Source of the DNA: Paenibacillus rhizosphaerae
Lineage (GTDB): Bacteria > Bacillota > Bacilli > Paenibacillales > Paenibacillaceae
DNA: 64,000 bases
Reading direction: 5' to 3'
NCBI RefSeq assembly: GCF_014192015.1
Contig: NZ_JACHXJ010000003.1
Span: 186,001-250,000, forward strand
This document shows, piece after piece, positions 46,207-55,248 of this stretch (position 1 is the stretch's first letter; every line of letters begins with the position of its first letter). Below the pieces are notes generated by a model. It was not told where the DNA came from. It saw only the letters and a program-made list of their open reading frames with translations, and searched no databases. The position numbers and the translations under genes were made by a program.

Positions 46207-46653
46207 ATGGATGAATATAAAATCGACGATGTCGCCCGAGAGTGCGGCTTGACGAAGCGAACGATCCGTTACTATGAAGAGATCGGCGTCTTTCCGACCC
46301 CTGAACGGAGCGAAGGAGGCATCCGCCTCTATACCCGCGAGGACATCGAGTACTTGAAGAAGATCGTCAATGCCAAAGAAATTCTCGGTTTCAGCCTGCA
46401 GGAGCTGGTTTCGTACTTATCCGTATCGGACGCTTACAAGCTTCACCACCAGACTTACCACGATATGACCAGCCGGGACCATCGGAGACAGCAATTGACC
46501 CATATGAGCGAAATGTTGGAAGAACAGCTTCAGATGCTGCGCACCAAAGTGGAGAAAATGCGCCTCATGCAGCAGGAACTGGAACAGACCCAGAAGCGGC
46601 TGGATGATTTTATCCGTAAATTCGACGAGGAGACCGATTCCCTCGATAGCTAA
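46207..46653 (+). CDS. MerR family regulator (YfmP-like)
   Basis: 148 residues: winged-helix N-terminus (YKIDDVARECGLTKRTIRYYEEIG, RLYTREDIEYL) and a long C-terminal dimerisation helix. There are no Cys residues positioned for metal sensing at the C-terminus. It precedes an MFS exporter, as YfmP does YfmO in Bacillus, where the MerR protein controls its own operon and affects copper responses. ATG follows GGGAGGAAGG. Confidence 0.88.
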   Translation: MDEYKIDDVARECGLTKRTIRYYEEIGVFPTPERSEGGIRLYTREDIEYLKKIVNAKEILGFSLQELVSYLSVSDAYKLHHQTYHDMTSRDHRRQQLTHMSEMLEEQLQMLRTKVEKMRLMQQELEQTQKRLDDFIRKFDEETDSLDS

Positions 46654-46759
46654 GCGCCGCAGGGGTCTATGCAAGATGCGTCGACAGACGTTTTTTTGTC
46701 GTGGAGATTCATGAAAACATGAAAATACAAGATTCATCAAAATGGAGGTAATGTTACTT

Positions 46760-47977
46760 ATGAAAACCAATGCTTCGCAGCCTCTCGAGCTGGAACAGCG
46801 CCAAGGGGGGCTGTTATCCCAGCCGAAGGCGGTATGGGCGATCGCTTTCGCCTGTATCATCTCCTTTATGGGCCTCGGCCTGGTTGACCCGATTCTGCCG
46901 GCCATCGCCGAGCAGCTGCACGCATCCAAGAGCCAGGTTTCGCTCCTGTTTACGAGCTACAACCTGGTCACGGGCATAGCGATGCTGATTACCGGCGTCA
47001 TTTCCAGCCGGATCGGCATCAAGAAGACGCTGCTGACCGGGATGCTGCTCATTGTCATCTTCGCGGCGCTGGGCGGTCTGTCGAACTCCATCGGCGGCAT
47101 CGTCGGTTTCCGCGGCGGCTGGGGACTCGGCAACGCCCTCTTCATCGCCACCGCGCTGTCCGCGATCGTCGGGCTGTCCACATCCGGTACGGCCAAAGCG
47201 ATCATTTTGTACGAAGCCGCACTCGGTCTCGGCATTTCCGTCGGACCGCTGCTGGGCGGCGAGTTGGGCTCCATCTCCTGGCGCGGGCCTTTCTTCGGCG
47301 TGGCCGTTCTGATGGCCATCGGTTTTATTTTCGTTACGTTTATGCTCCCGAACGTGCCCAAGCCGAAAAAAGCCAGTACGCTGGCAGATCCCTTCAAGGC
47401 GCTGTCCTATCCGGCCCTGCTGATCCTTGGGATTACGGCGTTCCTGTATAACTTCGGTTTCTTCACCCTGATGGCGTACTCGCCGTACGTCATGGATCTG
47501 GATGAGCACGGCCTGGGTTATGTTTTCTTCGGCTGGGGCATTCTGCTTGCCTTTACGTCGGTATTCGTCGCTCCGAAGCTGCAGAAGCGCTTCAGCGTCG
47601 TGTCGTCCATTGCAGCGGTGCTTACGCTGTTCACGATGGTGCTGCTCATTATGGGCATCGGCACGTATAATCACTCGCCACAAACCGTTATCGTCTGCGT
47701 CATCGTGGCCGGGATCTTCCTGGGCATCAATAACACGCTGATCACCACGGCCGTCATGCAGGCCGCTCCGGTGGAACGTTCCGTTGCTTCCGCGGCGTAC
47801 AGCTTCGTCCGCTTCCTGGGCGGTGCCGTCTCTCCATGGCTCGCCGGCAAGCTGTCCGAGTGGTACCAGGCGGAGACGCCGTTCTACTTCGGCGCCGTCA
47901 TGGTCTTCCTGGGCGTCGTTGCCCTGCTCGTATCTCGCCGCAAGCTTGCCCATGTTGACCGGGCAGAAGGCCATTAA
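46760..47977 (+). CDS. MFS drug/metal exporter (YfmO-like)
   Basis: About 405 residues, twelve segments. WAIAFACIISFMGLGLVDPILPAIAEQL (helix 1) and SSRIGIKKTLLTG (motif A variant after helix 2) mark the DHA1-type exporters; GLGISVGPLLGGELG is motif C. ATG 46760 has GGAGG 11 bases upstream; ATG 46742 overlaps the site. The pairing with the MerR gene suggests induced efflux of a toxic compound or ion. Confidence 0.87.
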   Translation: MKTNASQPLELEQRQGGLLSQPKAVWAIAFACIISFMGLGLVDPILPAIAEQLHASKSQVSLLFTSYNLVTGIAMLITGVISSRIGIKKTLLTGMLLIVIFAALGGLSNSIGGIVGFRGGWGLGNALFIATALSAIVGLSTSGTAKAIILYEAALGLGISVGPLLGGELGSISWRGPFFGVAVLMAIGFIFVTFMLPNVPKPKKASTLADPFKALSYPALLILGITAFLYNFGFFTLMAYSPYVMDLDEHGLGYVFFGWGILLAFTSVFVAPKLQKRFSVVSSIAAVLTLFTMVLLIMGIGTYNHSPQTVIVCVIVAGIFLGINNTLITTAVMQAAPVERSVASAAYSFVRFLGGAVSPWLAGKLSEWYQAETPFYFGAVMVFLGVVALLVSRRKLAHVDRAEGH

Positions 47978-47989
47978 GGAGGTTCTCCT

Positions 47990-48412
47990 ATGTACACACG
48001 TATTCTCGTACCCGTCGACGGGTCCAACCACGCCCGGCATGCGCTGGATTCCGCCGTGTCGCTTGTGCAAAGCCTGAATACCGCTCCCGAGCTCGTCGTC
48101 CTGCACGTCAACCCGACCGTTTCCATCAATGAACCGCCGGTGGGCGTAGACCTGGAAGAACACATCCGCCAGGAAGGCAAAAAAATTTCCATCCCGGCCA
48201 CCGAGGAAGCAAAGCGTTCGGGCGTCACCTTCCGCACGGTCAGCAAAACCGGCGATCCCGCCAAGGTCATCTGCCAAACGGCCAAGGAAGAGTCGGCCGA
48301 CCTGATCGTGATGGGCAGCCGGGGCATGGGACTCGTGTCCGAAATGCGGATCGGCAGCGTCAGCCACAGCGTCGTTCAGCATGCGCACTGCCCGGTCATG
48401 ATCGTCCGATAA
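47990..48412 (+). CDS. Universal stress protein (UspA family)
   Basis: 140 residues. RILVPVDGSNHARHALDSAV begins the Rossmann-like fold, and IVMGSRGMGLVSEMRIGSVSHSVV is the ATP-binding G-2x-G-9x-G-S motif, so it is an ATP-binding type. It starts 12 bases after the MFS gene behind AAGGAGG, so it belongs to the same transcript. Confidence 0.93.
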   Translation: MYTRILVPVDGSNHARHALDSAVSLVQSLNTAPELVVLHVNPTVSINEPPVGVDLEEHIRQEGKKISIPATEEAKRSGVTFRTVSKTGDPAKVICQTAKEESADLIVMGSRGMGLVSEMRIGSVSHSVVQHAHCPVMIVR

Positions 48413-48490
48413 CATTCCCCGCAAGTGGAGTTTTTGCTCCGAGAGTGGATTCCAATCCTTGCGGGACCCCGGACTGTATAAATCTTTATA

Positions 48491-48540
48491 AATCAAAAAG
48501 CCGTCCCCCCATTCATCTCTGGGGAGACGGCTTTTTGATT
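48491..48540. terminator. Bidirectional terminator
   Basis: AATCAAAAAGCCGTC pairs perfectly with GACGGCTTTTTGATT, with CCCC/GGGG inside. It closes both usp and the pst operon. Confidence 0.93.
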
Positions 48541-48553
48541 TTCGGCAAATCAC

Positions 48554-49324
48554 TCATCCAAACCGTCCGGAGATATACTCCTGGGTCATGGCATTGGCCG
48601 GGTTCGTGAAGATAATCTCGGTATCGTTATGCTCCATCAGCGTGCCGAGGTAGAAATACGCCGTATAGTCGGAAATCCTTGCAGCCTGCTGCATATTGTG
48701 CGTCACGATGACGATGCTCAGCTCTTTCTTGAGCTCGACGATCAATTCCTCGACCTTGGAGGTCGAAACCGGATCGAGGGCCGACGCCGGCTCATCGAGC
48801 AGCAGAATTCCCGGGTTGACCGACAAGGCGCGCGCAATACACAGGCGCTGCTGCTGGCCGCCCGAGAGCGACAGGGCGGACTGCTTCAGGCGGTCCTTTA
48901 CTTCGTCCCACAGCGCCGCTTTGCGCAGGCTGGACTCGACGATCTGGTCGAGCTCTTTTTTATTTTTCACGCCATGGTACTTCGGTCCAAAAGCGATATT
49001 TTCGTAGATGGATTTATAGAATGGATTCGGCTTCTGCCATACCATTCCGATTTTTTGCCGCAGCTGAATGACGTCGGTGGAAGGATCGTTGATATCCTCC
49101 CCGCCGATCCAGATCTTCCCCTTGATCACGGCCTGGGAAATCTCGTCGTTCATTCGGTTCAGGGACCGCAGAAACGTCGATTTCCCGCAGCCGGACGGGC
49201 CGATGAGCGCGGTAACGCTCTTGTCCGGGAAATTCAGGCTGATGTTCTTCACGGCTTCGTACGTTCCATAAAACACGCTCAGGTTTTCAGTGCGGAATGT
49301 AGTCGATGTTTGTTGCATGCTCAT
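48554..49324 (-). CDS. pstB: Phosphate ABC transporter ATP-binding protein
   Basis: 256 residues. Walker A GPSGCGKS, the PstB-specific QKPNPF after the Q loop, signature LSGGQQQR and Walker B LLLDEPASALDP. It energises phosphate import through PstCA. It starts 5 bases after pstA. Confidence 0.96.
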   Translation of the reverse strand: MSMQQTSTTFRTENLSVFYGTYEAVKNISLNFPDKSVTALIGPSGCGKSTFLRSLNRMNDEISQAVIKGKIWIGGEDINDPSTDVIQLRQKIGMVWQKPNPFYKSIYENIAFGPKYHGVKNKKELDQIVESSLRKAALWDEVKDRLKQSALSLSGGQQQRLCIARALSVNPGILLLDEPASALDPVSTSKVEELIVELKKELSIVIVTHNMQQAARISDYTAYFYLGTLMEHNDTEIIFTNPANAMTQEYISGRFG

Positions 49325-49329
49325 TTCTC

Positions 49330-50226
49330 CTATCCCATTCGTTTGGATGCCGTCATGATCTTGTAGAGCAGGTTGCCGAACCAGCGGGCAAACAGGTTGA
49401 AGACAAGCACGAGGATCACGAGCACCGCCGAAGCGCCGGCGGCAATTTCCGCCGCATCGGGCGCGATGCCCTCACTGTTGATTTTCCAGATATGCACGGC
49501 CAGCGTCTCCGCCGGACGGAACGGATTAATCGGCGACGTCGGGCTCAGCGGGTTCCAGTTGGTAAAATCAAGTCGCGGCGTGGACATCCCTGCGGTAAAC
49601 AGGAGCGCCGCCGCTTCCCCAAATACCCGTCCTGCCGCCAGAACGGTACCGGTAACGATACTCGGCAGGGCGACGGGAAATAGCACGGACGTGATGATTT
49701 TCCATTTCGATAAACCGAGCGCAAGTCCCGCTTCCTTTTGTTCCTTCGGTACGCTGCGGAACGCCTGCTCCGTGATGCGGACCATAAGCGGCAGATTAAA
49801 GATCGTCAGAACGAGCGCGCCTGAGAAGAGCGAGAACCCAAAGCCGAACGTGTTGACGATCAAGAGCAGACCGAACAAGCCGACGACGATGGACGGGAAC
49901 GAGGACAGCACCTCGACGACGAGGCGGATCGCTCCGGTGATTTTGCCTGGTTTTGCGTACTCGGCCATATAGATGCCGGCACCCAGGCCCAGCGGAATCG
50001 TAATAATAAGCGTCAGCACCAGCAGGAACAAGGAGTTGAACAGCTGCGGTCCGATGCCGCCGCCCTCCCGGATCGTTTGGGGCACCGAAGTCAGGAAGTG
50101 CCAGCTGATGTGGCTGAGTCCCCGGTACATAATAAATCCGAGCAGTCCGAGCAGAACCGCCACGATTAATAAGGAAAACACCACAATAATGGTTGTTGCA
50201 ATTTTGTCAGCGGCTTTAGCTTTCAA
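49330..50226 (-). CDS. pstA: Phosphate ABC transporter permease PstA
   Basis: About 298 residues, six membrane segments, with the permease loop EQAFRSVPKEQKEAGLALGLSKWK (EAA motif). The TTG start at 50226 has AAAGGAG upstream and overlaps the pstC stop as TTGA, so the two are translationally coupled. The open frame to 50307 is inside pstC. Confidence 0.95.
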   Translation of the reverse strand: MKAKAADKIATTIIVVFSLLIVAVLLGLLGFIMYRGLSHISWHFLTSVPQTIREGGGIGPQLFNSLFLLVLTLIITIPLGLGAGIYMAEYAKPGKITGAIRLVVEVLSSFPSIVVGLFGLLLIVNTFGFGFSLFSGALVLTIFNLPLMVRITEQAFRSVPKEQKEAGLALGLSKWKIITSVLFPVALPSIVTGTVLAAGRVFGEAAALLFTAGMSTPRLDFTNWNPLSPTSPINPFRPAETLAVHIWKINSEGIAPDAAEIAAGASAVLVILVLVFNLFARWFGNLLYKIMTASKRMG

Positions 50227-51161
50227 ATCCGATTTCTCCTTTCGAGCAGGCGAACGATAACGACGAAGATAAAGGTCATGAACATAAGTGCCAGCGCCAT
50301 GCTCCACAGCGCATTACTGTGCGGGGTGCCCATGACGGTGTTGCCCATATCCAGCGTAATGACGCTGGTCAGCGTCGAGGCGGATTCGAACAGCGACCGC
50401 GGAATATGCGGTGCGTTCCCGATGACCATCTGTACCGCCAGCGCTTCCCCGAAGGCACGGGCCATGCCGAGGACCACCCCGGTCAGAATAGAAGGAAGCA
50501 CGGTTGGCAGAATAACTCTGTAGATGGTTTGCCAGCGGGTTGCGCCGAGTGCGTATGAAGACTCTTTGAGCCCCCGCGGCAGCGAGGACAAGGCGTCGGT
50601 ACCGATACTCGTAATCGTCGGCAGAATCATGACCGACAGCACGATCGAGCCCGCGGCGATCCCGATCCCCTGACCGGGAAACATGTCGCGCAGCGCCGGA
50701 ACGATGACCGTCAGGCCGACAAATCCGTATACGACCGACGGAATTCCGGCAAGCAGCTCAATGACCGGCTGCAGCAGCTTTTTGCCCCAGCCCGGTACGA
50801 TTTCCGTCATGAACAGCGATGCGCAGATGCTGAGCGGACTCGCGATGACCGCCGCCAGAATCGACGTTGCGAATGAACCGAAAATAAACGGCATGACGCC
50901 GAACTGCGGCTCGCCATGGTTGCCGTCCGGATCCCATTTGGAGCCAAACAGAAATTCGCTGAAGCTGACGCCGTCTCTAAAGAAGGTCGCCAGTCCCTTG
51001 GAAGCGACAAAATAAACGATGGACAAAATAATGACGATCAACAGAATCGCGCAGATCGTCGTATAACTGCGTCCCGCGAAATCTTCCATATGATGTTTTT
51101 TAAACCGCCCGGGACGGGGGTTGTCAGCGATGCCTACAGGCCTTTCATCTATAGCTTTCAT
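50223..51161 (-). CDS. pstC: Phosphate ABC transporter permease PstC
   Basis: 312 residues, six segments; ELLAGIPSVVYGFVGL and TDALSSLPRGLKESSYALGATRWQ (EAA loop) are typical. It forms the channel with PstA. Confidence 0.95.
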   Translation of the reverse strand: MKAIDERPVGIADNPRPGRFKKHHMEDFAGRSYTTICAILLIVIILSIVYFVASKGLATFFRDGVSFSEFLFGSKWDPDGNHGEPQFGVMPFIFGSFATSILAAVIASPLSICASLFMTEIVPGWGKKLLQPVIELLAGIPSVVYGFVGLTVIVPALRDMFPGQGIGIAAGSIVLSVMILPTITSIGTDALSSLPRGLKESSYALGATRWQTIYRVILPTVLPSILTGVVLGMARAFGEALAVQMVIGNAPHIPRSLFESASTLTSVITLDMGNTVMGTPHSNALWSMALALMFMTFIFVVIVRLLERRNRI

Positions 51162-51188
51162 CGTTGTCCTTCTTTCTAAAGTGAAAAT

Positions 51189-51216
51189 AGAGGCAGAAGT
51201 TGGTCTCTCCGCCTCT
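51189..51216 (-). terminator. Hairpin between pstS and pstC
   Basis: AGAGGC pairs with GCCTCT; the minus strand continues TATTTTC. Likely a partial terminator or processing site that keeps pstS mRNA above pstCAB, as in many pst operons. Confidence 0.6.
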
Positions 51217-51261
51217 TGTCGTACATATTCAGTGTTTCATGGGAGCTCAAGGAACCTGATG

Positions 51262-52206
51262 TTATTTCGTGATGTTGCCGTCCTTGTCGCGTTTCACTTC
51301 CATTTTGGAAGCCGGAATGTATCCGAGCTCAACCACGTCGCCGTTTTGCACGGTATCCGAAGTCATGTAGTCCAGGAACGCCTTCACTTCTGGAGCAGGC
51401 TCACCCTTGGTGTACATGTGCTCGTAAGCCCAGACTGGATATTTACCGGAGGCTACGTTCTCTTCCGTTGCTTCCACACCGTCATATTTCAGAGTTTTCA
51501 CTTTGTCGTCCAGGTAGGACAGAGCAAGGTATCCGATGGCACCCGGCGTTTCGGAAATGATCTTTTTTACCGTACCGGAAGAATCTTCTTGGATCGAACC
51601 TTGCAGGTCTTCTGTCTTCGTTCCAAGTGCATATTTCTCAAACGTTGCGCGAGTACCGGAGCTTGCAGGACGGTTTACGATAACGATCTTTTCATCCTTG
51701 CCGCCAACATCTTTCCAGTTCGTCACTTTACCTGTGAAAATATCAACCAGCTGCTGCTTTGTCAGGCTGTCTACGCCTGCGTCAGGATTCGTTACAGCCG
51801 CCATAGCTACGACCGCTACTTGATGGTCAACCAGTTCCTTGGCTTTGTCAGCATCCAGCTTTTCTTCAGCAAATACGTCGGAGTTACCGATGTTGGCCTG
51901 GCCGCCGGAAACTTGAGTCAGGCCGGTGCCGCTGCCGCCGCCTTGCACTTGAACTTGGATTTGGGAATATTGGGACTCGCCCATGAATTTTTGCGCCACT
52001 TGCTCGACAAGCGGTTGAAGCGCGGTGGATCCTACAGCCAGTACGGAACCGCCGAGCGTTTCCTCTGCCGCCGGTTTATCTTCAGTCGTGGTTGTTCCCG
52101 CAGCACTGCTGCCGTCTGAGGTTGCATTGTTTTTGCTGCCGCAGGCAGCCAGCATAAGTACCAGGACCAACGTACAAAACATAAGTAACGGTTTTTTGAA
52201 TTTCAT
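51262..52206 (-). CDS. pstS: Phosphate-binding lipoprotein PstS
   Basis: 314 residues. Signal peptide with lipobox LAAC (Cys at about 22), a Ser/Thr/Ala-rich linker, then the binding domain with VGSTALQPL, GGGSGTGLTQV and NRPASSGTR, the phosphate loops. Anchored on the outer membrane face. First gene of pstSCAB; no phoU follows. I did not find a convincing PhoP box upstream. Confidence 0.95.
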   Translation of the reverse strand: MKFKKPLLMFCTLVLVLMLAACGSKNNATSDGSSAAGTTTTEDKPAAEETLGGSVLAVGSTALQPLVEQVAQKFMGESQYSQIQVQVQGGGSGTGLTQVSGGQANIGNSDVFAEEKLDADKAKELVDHQVAVVAMAAVTNPDAGVDSLTKQQLVDIFTGKVTNWKDVGGKDEKIVIVNRPASSGTRATFEKYALGTKTEDLQGSIQEDSSGTVKKIISETPGAIGYLALSYLDDKVKTLKYDGVEATEENVASGKYPVWAYEHMYTKGEPAPEVKAFLDYMTSDTVQNGDVVELGYIPASKMEVKRDKDGNITK

Positions 52207-52403
52207 AATCTAATGTTTCCCCCCATTTTGGTTTGCCGTGTAACTCTATGAAGTTTACCGACAAGTTCATTGTAGTTCTCTATCATTTTGTAAAATGATG
52301 CGTTTTGTAAAAAGAAAGATAAATATCAGAATATAATCTTTATGATCCCATAGATTAATTCTATAATAAAAAGGAATCGGACCTCACCGAGGGGGAATCA
52401 TCG

Positions 52404-53312
52404 TTGAATTTGTTAAAATTGCAAATCCTTGTTTATATTGAAAAATACAAGAAGGTAACCGATGTAGCCAAAGAGCTGGACATGAAACAGCCGACCGTCA
52501 CCTTTCATATGAAAAGCTTAGAGGAAGAGCTGGGCATCGCCCTCTTCGAGTCCAGGCGGGGCCGCATCCTCTTGACCGACGCCGGCAAGGCGCTGTACCC
52601 CTACGCCGTCAAAATGACGGGGCTGGCCGCCGAGGCCCGGAAGGCCGTGCAGGACTACGCCGATTTGGGCAAAGGCATTCTTCATATCGGCGCCGACAGC
52701 CTGATGGGGACGATTCACCTGCCCAAGCTCGTCAACCGGTTCTGCCGGCAGTATCCCGGCATCCAGATCGAGCTGACCGTTCAGCCCAGCCGGACCGTTC
52801 AGGAGCTGCACTACAACCATGAGGTGGACCTGGCCTTTTATTATTCGCAGGACGTGGCGGCAGCCGGCATCAAGGAAGACTTGCTGCTGGAAGACGAGCT
52901 TGTCGTCATTTTCGCGCCAGGGCACCCTTTCTCCAGCCTGAAATCGCTGAGCGACCAGCTGGTCGCCCAACATTTCTTCATCCAGCATGCCGAAGGCTCT
53001 TTTATGCGGGACTTCACCCGGACCTACGCGATCGAGAGCGGGATTCATCTGTGGGAGCGCATGATCATCCATTCGCCGGAGTCGGTCAAGCATACGGTAG
53101 AGGACGGGGACTTCATTTCCTTCTTCCCCTTGTCCGGCATCGCAAGCGAGCTCGCCGCCGGAAGTCTTCAATACTTGGCGGCCCCCGGCTCCGCAGGCAA
53201 GTCGGTCAAGGCCTATATGGCCTATCATGCCGATCAGCCCTATTCACCGCTTAGGGAGCAGTTCAAGCAGTTCGTCAAACAGCAAATCACCGAGCTGAAT
53301 ATGAAGCCCTGA
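52404..53312 (+). CDS. LysR family transcriptional regulator
   Basis: 302 residues: winged HTH (VTDVAKELDMKQPTVTFHMKSLEEELGIALFESRRG) and a LysR substrate-binding domain with a late PFSSLKSLSDQ. The TTG start follows GAGGGGG. It is divergent from pstS across 197 bases, so it may control pst or itself; that is inference. Effector unknown. Confidence 0.92.
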   Translation: MNLLKLQILVYIEKYKKVTDVAKELDMKQPTVTFHMKSLEEELGIALFESRRGRILLTDAGKALYPYAVKMTGLAAEARKAVQDYADLGKGILHIGADSLMGTIHLPKLVNRFCRQYPGIQIELTVQPSRTVQELHYNHEVDLAFYYSQDVAAAGIKEDLLLEDELVVIFAPGHPFSSLKSLSDQLVAQHFFIQHAEGSFMRDFTRTYAIESGIHLWERMIIHSPESVKHTVEDGDFISFFPLSGIASELAAGSLQYLAAPGSAGKSVKAYMAYHADQPYSPLREQFKQFVKQQITELNMKP

Positions 53313-53336
53313 TTCCACGGAATCGGGGATTTTTTT
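53307..53336 (+). terminator. Terminator overlapping the lysR stop
   Basis: CCCTGATTCC pairs with GGAATCGGGG around AC, followed by seven T. The TGA stop lies within the stem. Confidence 0.85.
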
Positions 53337-53465
53337 CGGCCCGGTTCCTATTATCGCCCTGCATTCCAACACTGTTTCACCCTCGCTTCAGCCATTTGAA
53401 AATGGACATCCCCGGCAAAAAAACACTTTACATTTTCCCCCATCTGTTTTAGCCTATACTCAATA

Positions 53466-53487
53466 AAGTTTCCTTAGGTAAAAACTT
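53466..53487 (+). promoter_or_regulatory. MntR-like operator
   Basis: AAGTTTCCTTAGGTAAAAACTT, with arms AAGTTT/AAACTT; read on the other strand it contains CCTAAGGAAACTT, like the MntR sites before mntH and mntABCD of Bacillus. A second repeat, AAACTT-ATGTC-AAAGTTT, lies about 45 bases downstream. Confidence 0.65.
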
Positions 53488-53560
53488 TTATATATACGCA
53501 TTAATTTGTCCCACGGGAAACTTATGTCAAAGTTTTCATAATCCAAAGGAGGTTTATGCT

Positions 53561-54319
53561 ATGCTCCCCCGTCACCGCGACCCTTCAGTGTCCGTCGACA
53601 GCCTCTTCGTCTCCTATCACGGCAAGGATGCCCTTCGCGACGTCAGTTTCACGCTTCTTCCCGGCAGCATGACCGGTATTATCGGACCTAACGGAGCCGG
53701 CAAATCCACGCTGATGAAGTCGCTCCTTGAGCTGATTCCGCGGGACCACGGCGAGGTTCGCATCTTCGGCGGCAGTGTCAAGGAAACCCGGACCCGCATC
53801 GCTTATGTTCCACAGCGCAGCGAAATCGACATGACGTTCCCGATTACGGTGATCGATACCGTCCTGCTCGGCACCTACCCGAAGCTGGGCCTGCTCAAGA
53901 GGCCCCGTCGGCAGCATAAAGAGCTCGCTTATCACTGCCTGGAGAAGGTCGGCATGGAAGACTTCGGCTCCCGGCAGATCGGCGAGCTGTCCGGCGGACA
54001 GCAGCAGCGCGTATTTCTGGCCCGGGCGCTCGCCCAGGAGGCGGAGCTGTTCTGCCTGGATGAGCCCTTCGTCGGCGTGGACGCCGCCAGCGAGGAGACC
54101 ATTGTCGCCATTTTGAAAGAGCTGCGGGATCAGAACTGCACGGTGCTCGTGGTCCATCACGATTTGAGCAAGGCCGAAGTGTATTTCGACGGGCTTGTGC
54201 TGCTTAACGGCGAGCTGGTGAAGGCGGGTCCGGCCCGCGAAGTCTGCCGCCCGGATATTCTCAGCCAGGCTTATGCGGCGCAGCTGACCTTTCTTGAAAA
54301 GAACGGAGTGGGTGTGTAA
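53561..54319 (+). CDS. mntA: Manganese-type ABC importer, ATP-binding protein
   Basis: 252 residues: Walker A GPNGAGKS, signature LSGGQQQR, Walker B LFCLDEPFVGVD, switch His in VVHHDLS; metal ABC (TroB/ZnuC/MntB) type. ATG follows AAAGGAGG. Its TAA overlaps the permease ATG by one base (TAATG). Symbols follow the Staphylococcus order ATPase-permease-binding protein; Bacillus uses mntB for this subunit. Confidence 0.9.
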   Translation: MLPRHRDPSVSVDSLFVSYHGKDALRDVSFTLLPGSMTGIIGPNGAGKSTLMKSLLELIPRDHGEVRIFGGSVKETRTRIAYVPQRSEIDMTFPITVIDTVLLGTYPKLGLLKRPRRQHKELAYHCLEKVGMEDFGSRQIGELSGGQQQRVFLARALAQEAELFCLDEPFVGVDAASEETIVAILKELRDQNCTVLVVHHDLSKAEVYFDGLVLLNGELVKAGPAREVCRPDILSQAYAAQLTFLEKNGVGV

Positions 54320-55182
54320 TGGAATTCCTGAGCGGAATCCTGGAATACGGCTTTTTGCAAAAAGCGCTGCTGACCTCGGTTATGGTCGGAATGATCAGCG
54401 GCATTATCGGCTGCTTTATTATTCTGCGCGGCATGGCGCTTATGGGCGACGCGATATCCCATGCGGTCCTGCCCGGCGTCGCCCTGTCCTATATGCTGGG
54501 AGTCAACTTCTTTTTCGGCGCCGTGGTGACGGGCGTGCTGACGGCCCTCGGCATCGGATACGTCAGCCAAAACAGCCGGATCAAGAACGACTCGGCCATC
54601 GGCATCGTGTTTACTTCCTTTTTCGCTGTCGGGATCATCCTGATTACCTTTGCCAAAAGCTCGACCGACCTATACCACATCCTGTTCGGCAACGTGCTCG
54701 CGGTCCGCGCCTCCGACATGTGGATCACACTGATCATCGGTATCGTGATCGTCGCGGTCGTCTACTTGTTCTACAAAGAACTGCTGGTCAGCTCGTTCGA
54801 TCCGGTTATGTCCGCGGCTTACGGACTGCCGGGGCGGCTTATCCATTACCTGCTGATGACCCTGCTCACGCTCGTGACTGTCGCCTCGCTGCAGACCGTC
54901 GGCATCATCCTCGTCGTCGCCATGCTGATCACCCCCGCCTCCACCGCTTATCTGCTGACCAACCGGCTGTGGGTGATGATTTATCTGGCCGCCGGCTTTG
55001 GCGCATTATCAGCCGTGGTCGGGCTGTATTTCAGCGTCAAATACAATCTGGCCTCCGGTGCAGCCATCGTGCTCGCGTCAGCTGTCTGGTTCATACTGGC
55101 GTTGGCGTTTTCACCGAAACAGGGTGTCCTGTGGCGTCATTTCCGTTCCCGGAGGAAGAAGGCGGCGCTGAAAGGACTCTGA
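54319..55182 (+). CDS. mntB: Manganese-type ABC importer, permease
   Basis: 287 residues, about eight segments, ABC-3 family. GMALMGDAISHAVLPGVALSYMLG carries the metal-selective Asp/His, and LTLVTVASLQTVGIILVVAMLITPASTAYLL is the family's long helix pair. Translationally coupled to the ATPase gene. Confidence 0.9.
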   Translation: MEFLSGILEYGFLQKALLTSVMVGMISGIIGCFIILRGMALMGDAISHAVLPGVALSYMLGVNFFFGAVVTGVLTALGIGYVSQNSRIKNDSAIGIVFTSFFAVGIILITFAKSSTDLYHILFGNVLAVRASDMWITLIIGIVIVAVVYLFYKELLVSSFDPVMSAAYGLPGRLIHYLLMTLLTLVTVASLQTVGIILVVAMLITPASTAYLLTNRLWVMIYLAAGFGALSAVVGLYFSVKYNLASGAAIVLASAVWFILALAFSPKQGVLWRHFRSRRKKAALKGL

Positions 55183-55248
55183 CGCCGGCCGCCCGGCAGG
55201 CAGCACGTTTACGCTGCAATCATTCGCTTTAAAAAAGGAGGGAGTCAT

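Noticed and set aside
46814..48553. 579-codon minus frame opposite MFS and usp
   Set aside because: Antisense shadow crossing two real genes and a terminator.
52207..52403. PhoP box before pstS
   Set aside because: Two TTTACA-like hexamers occur, but 17 bases apart instead of the 11-base repeat.
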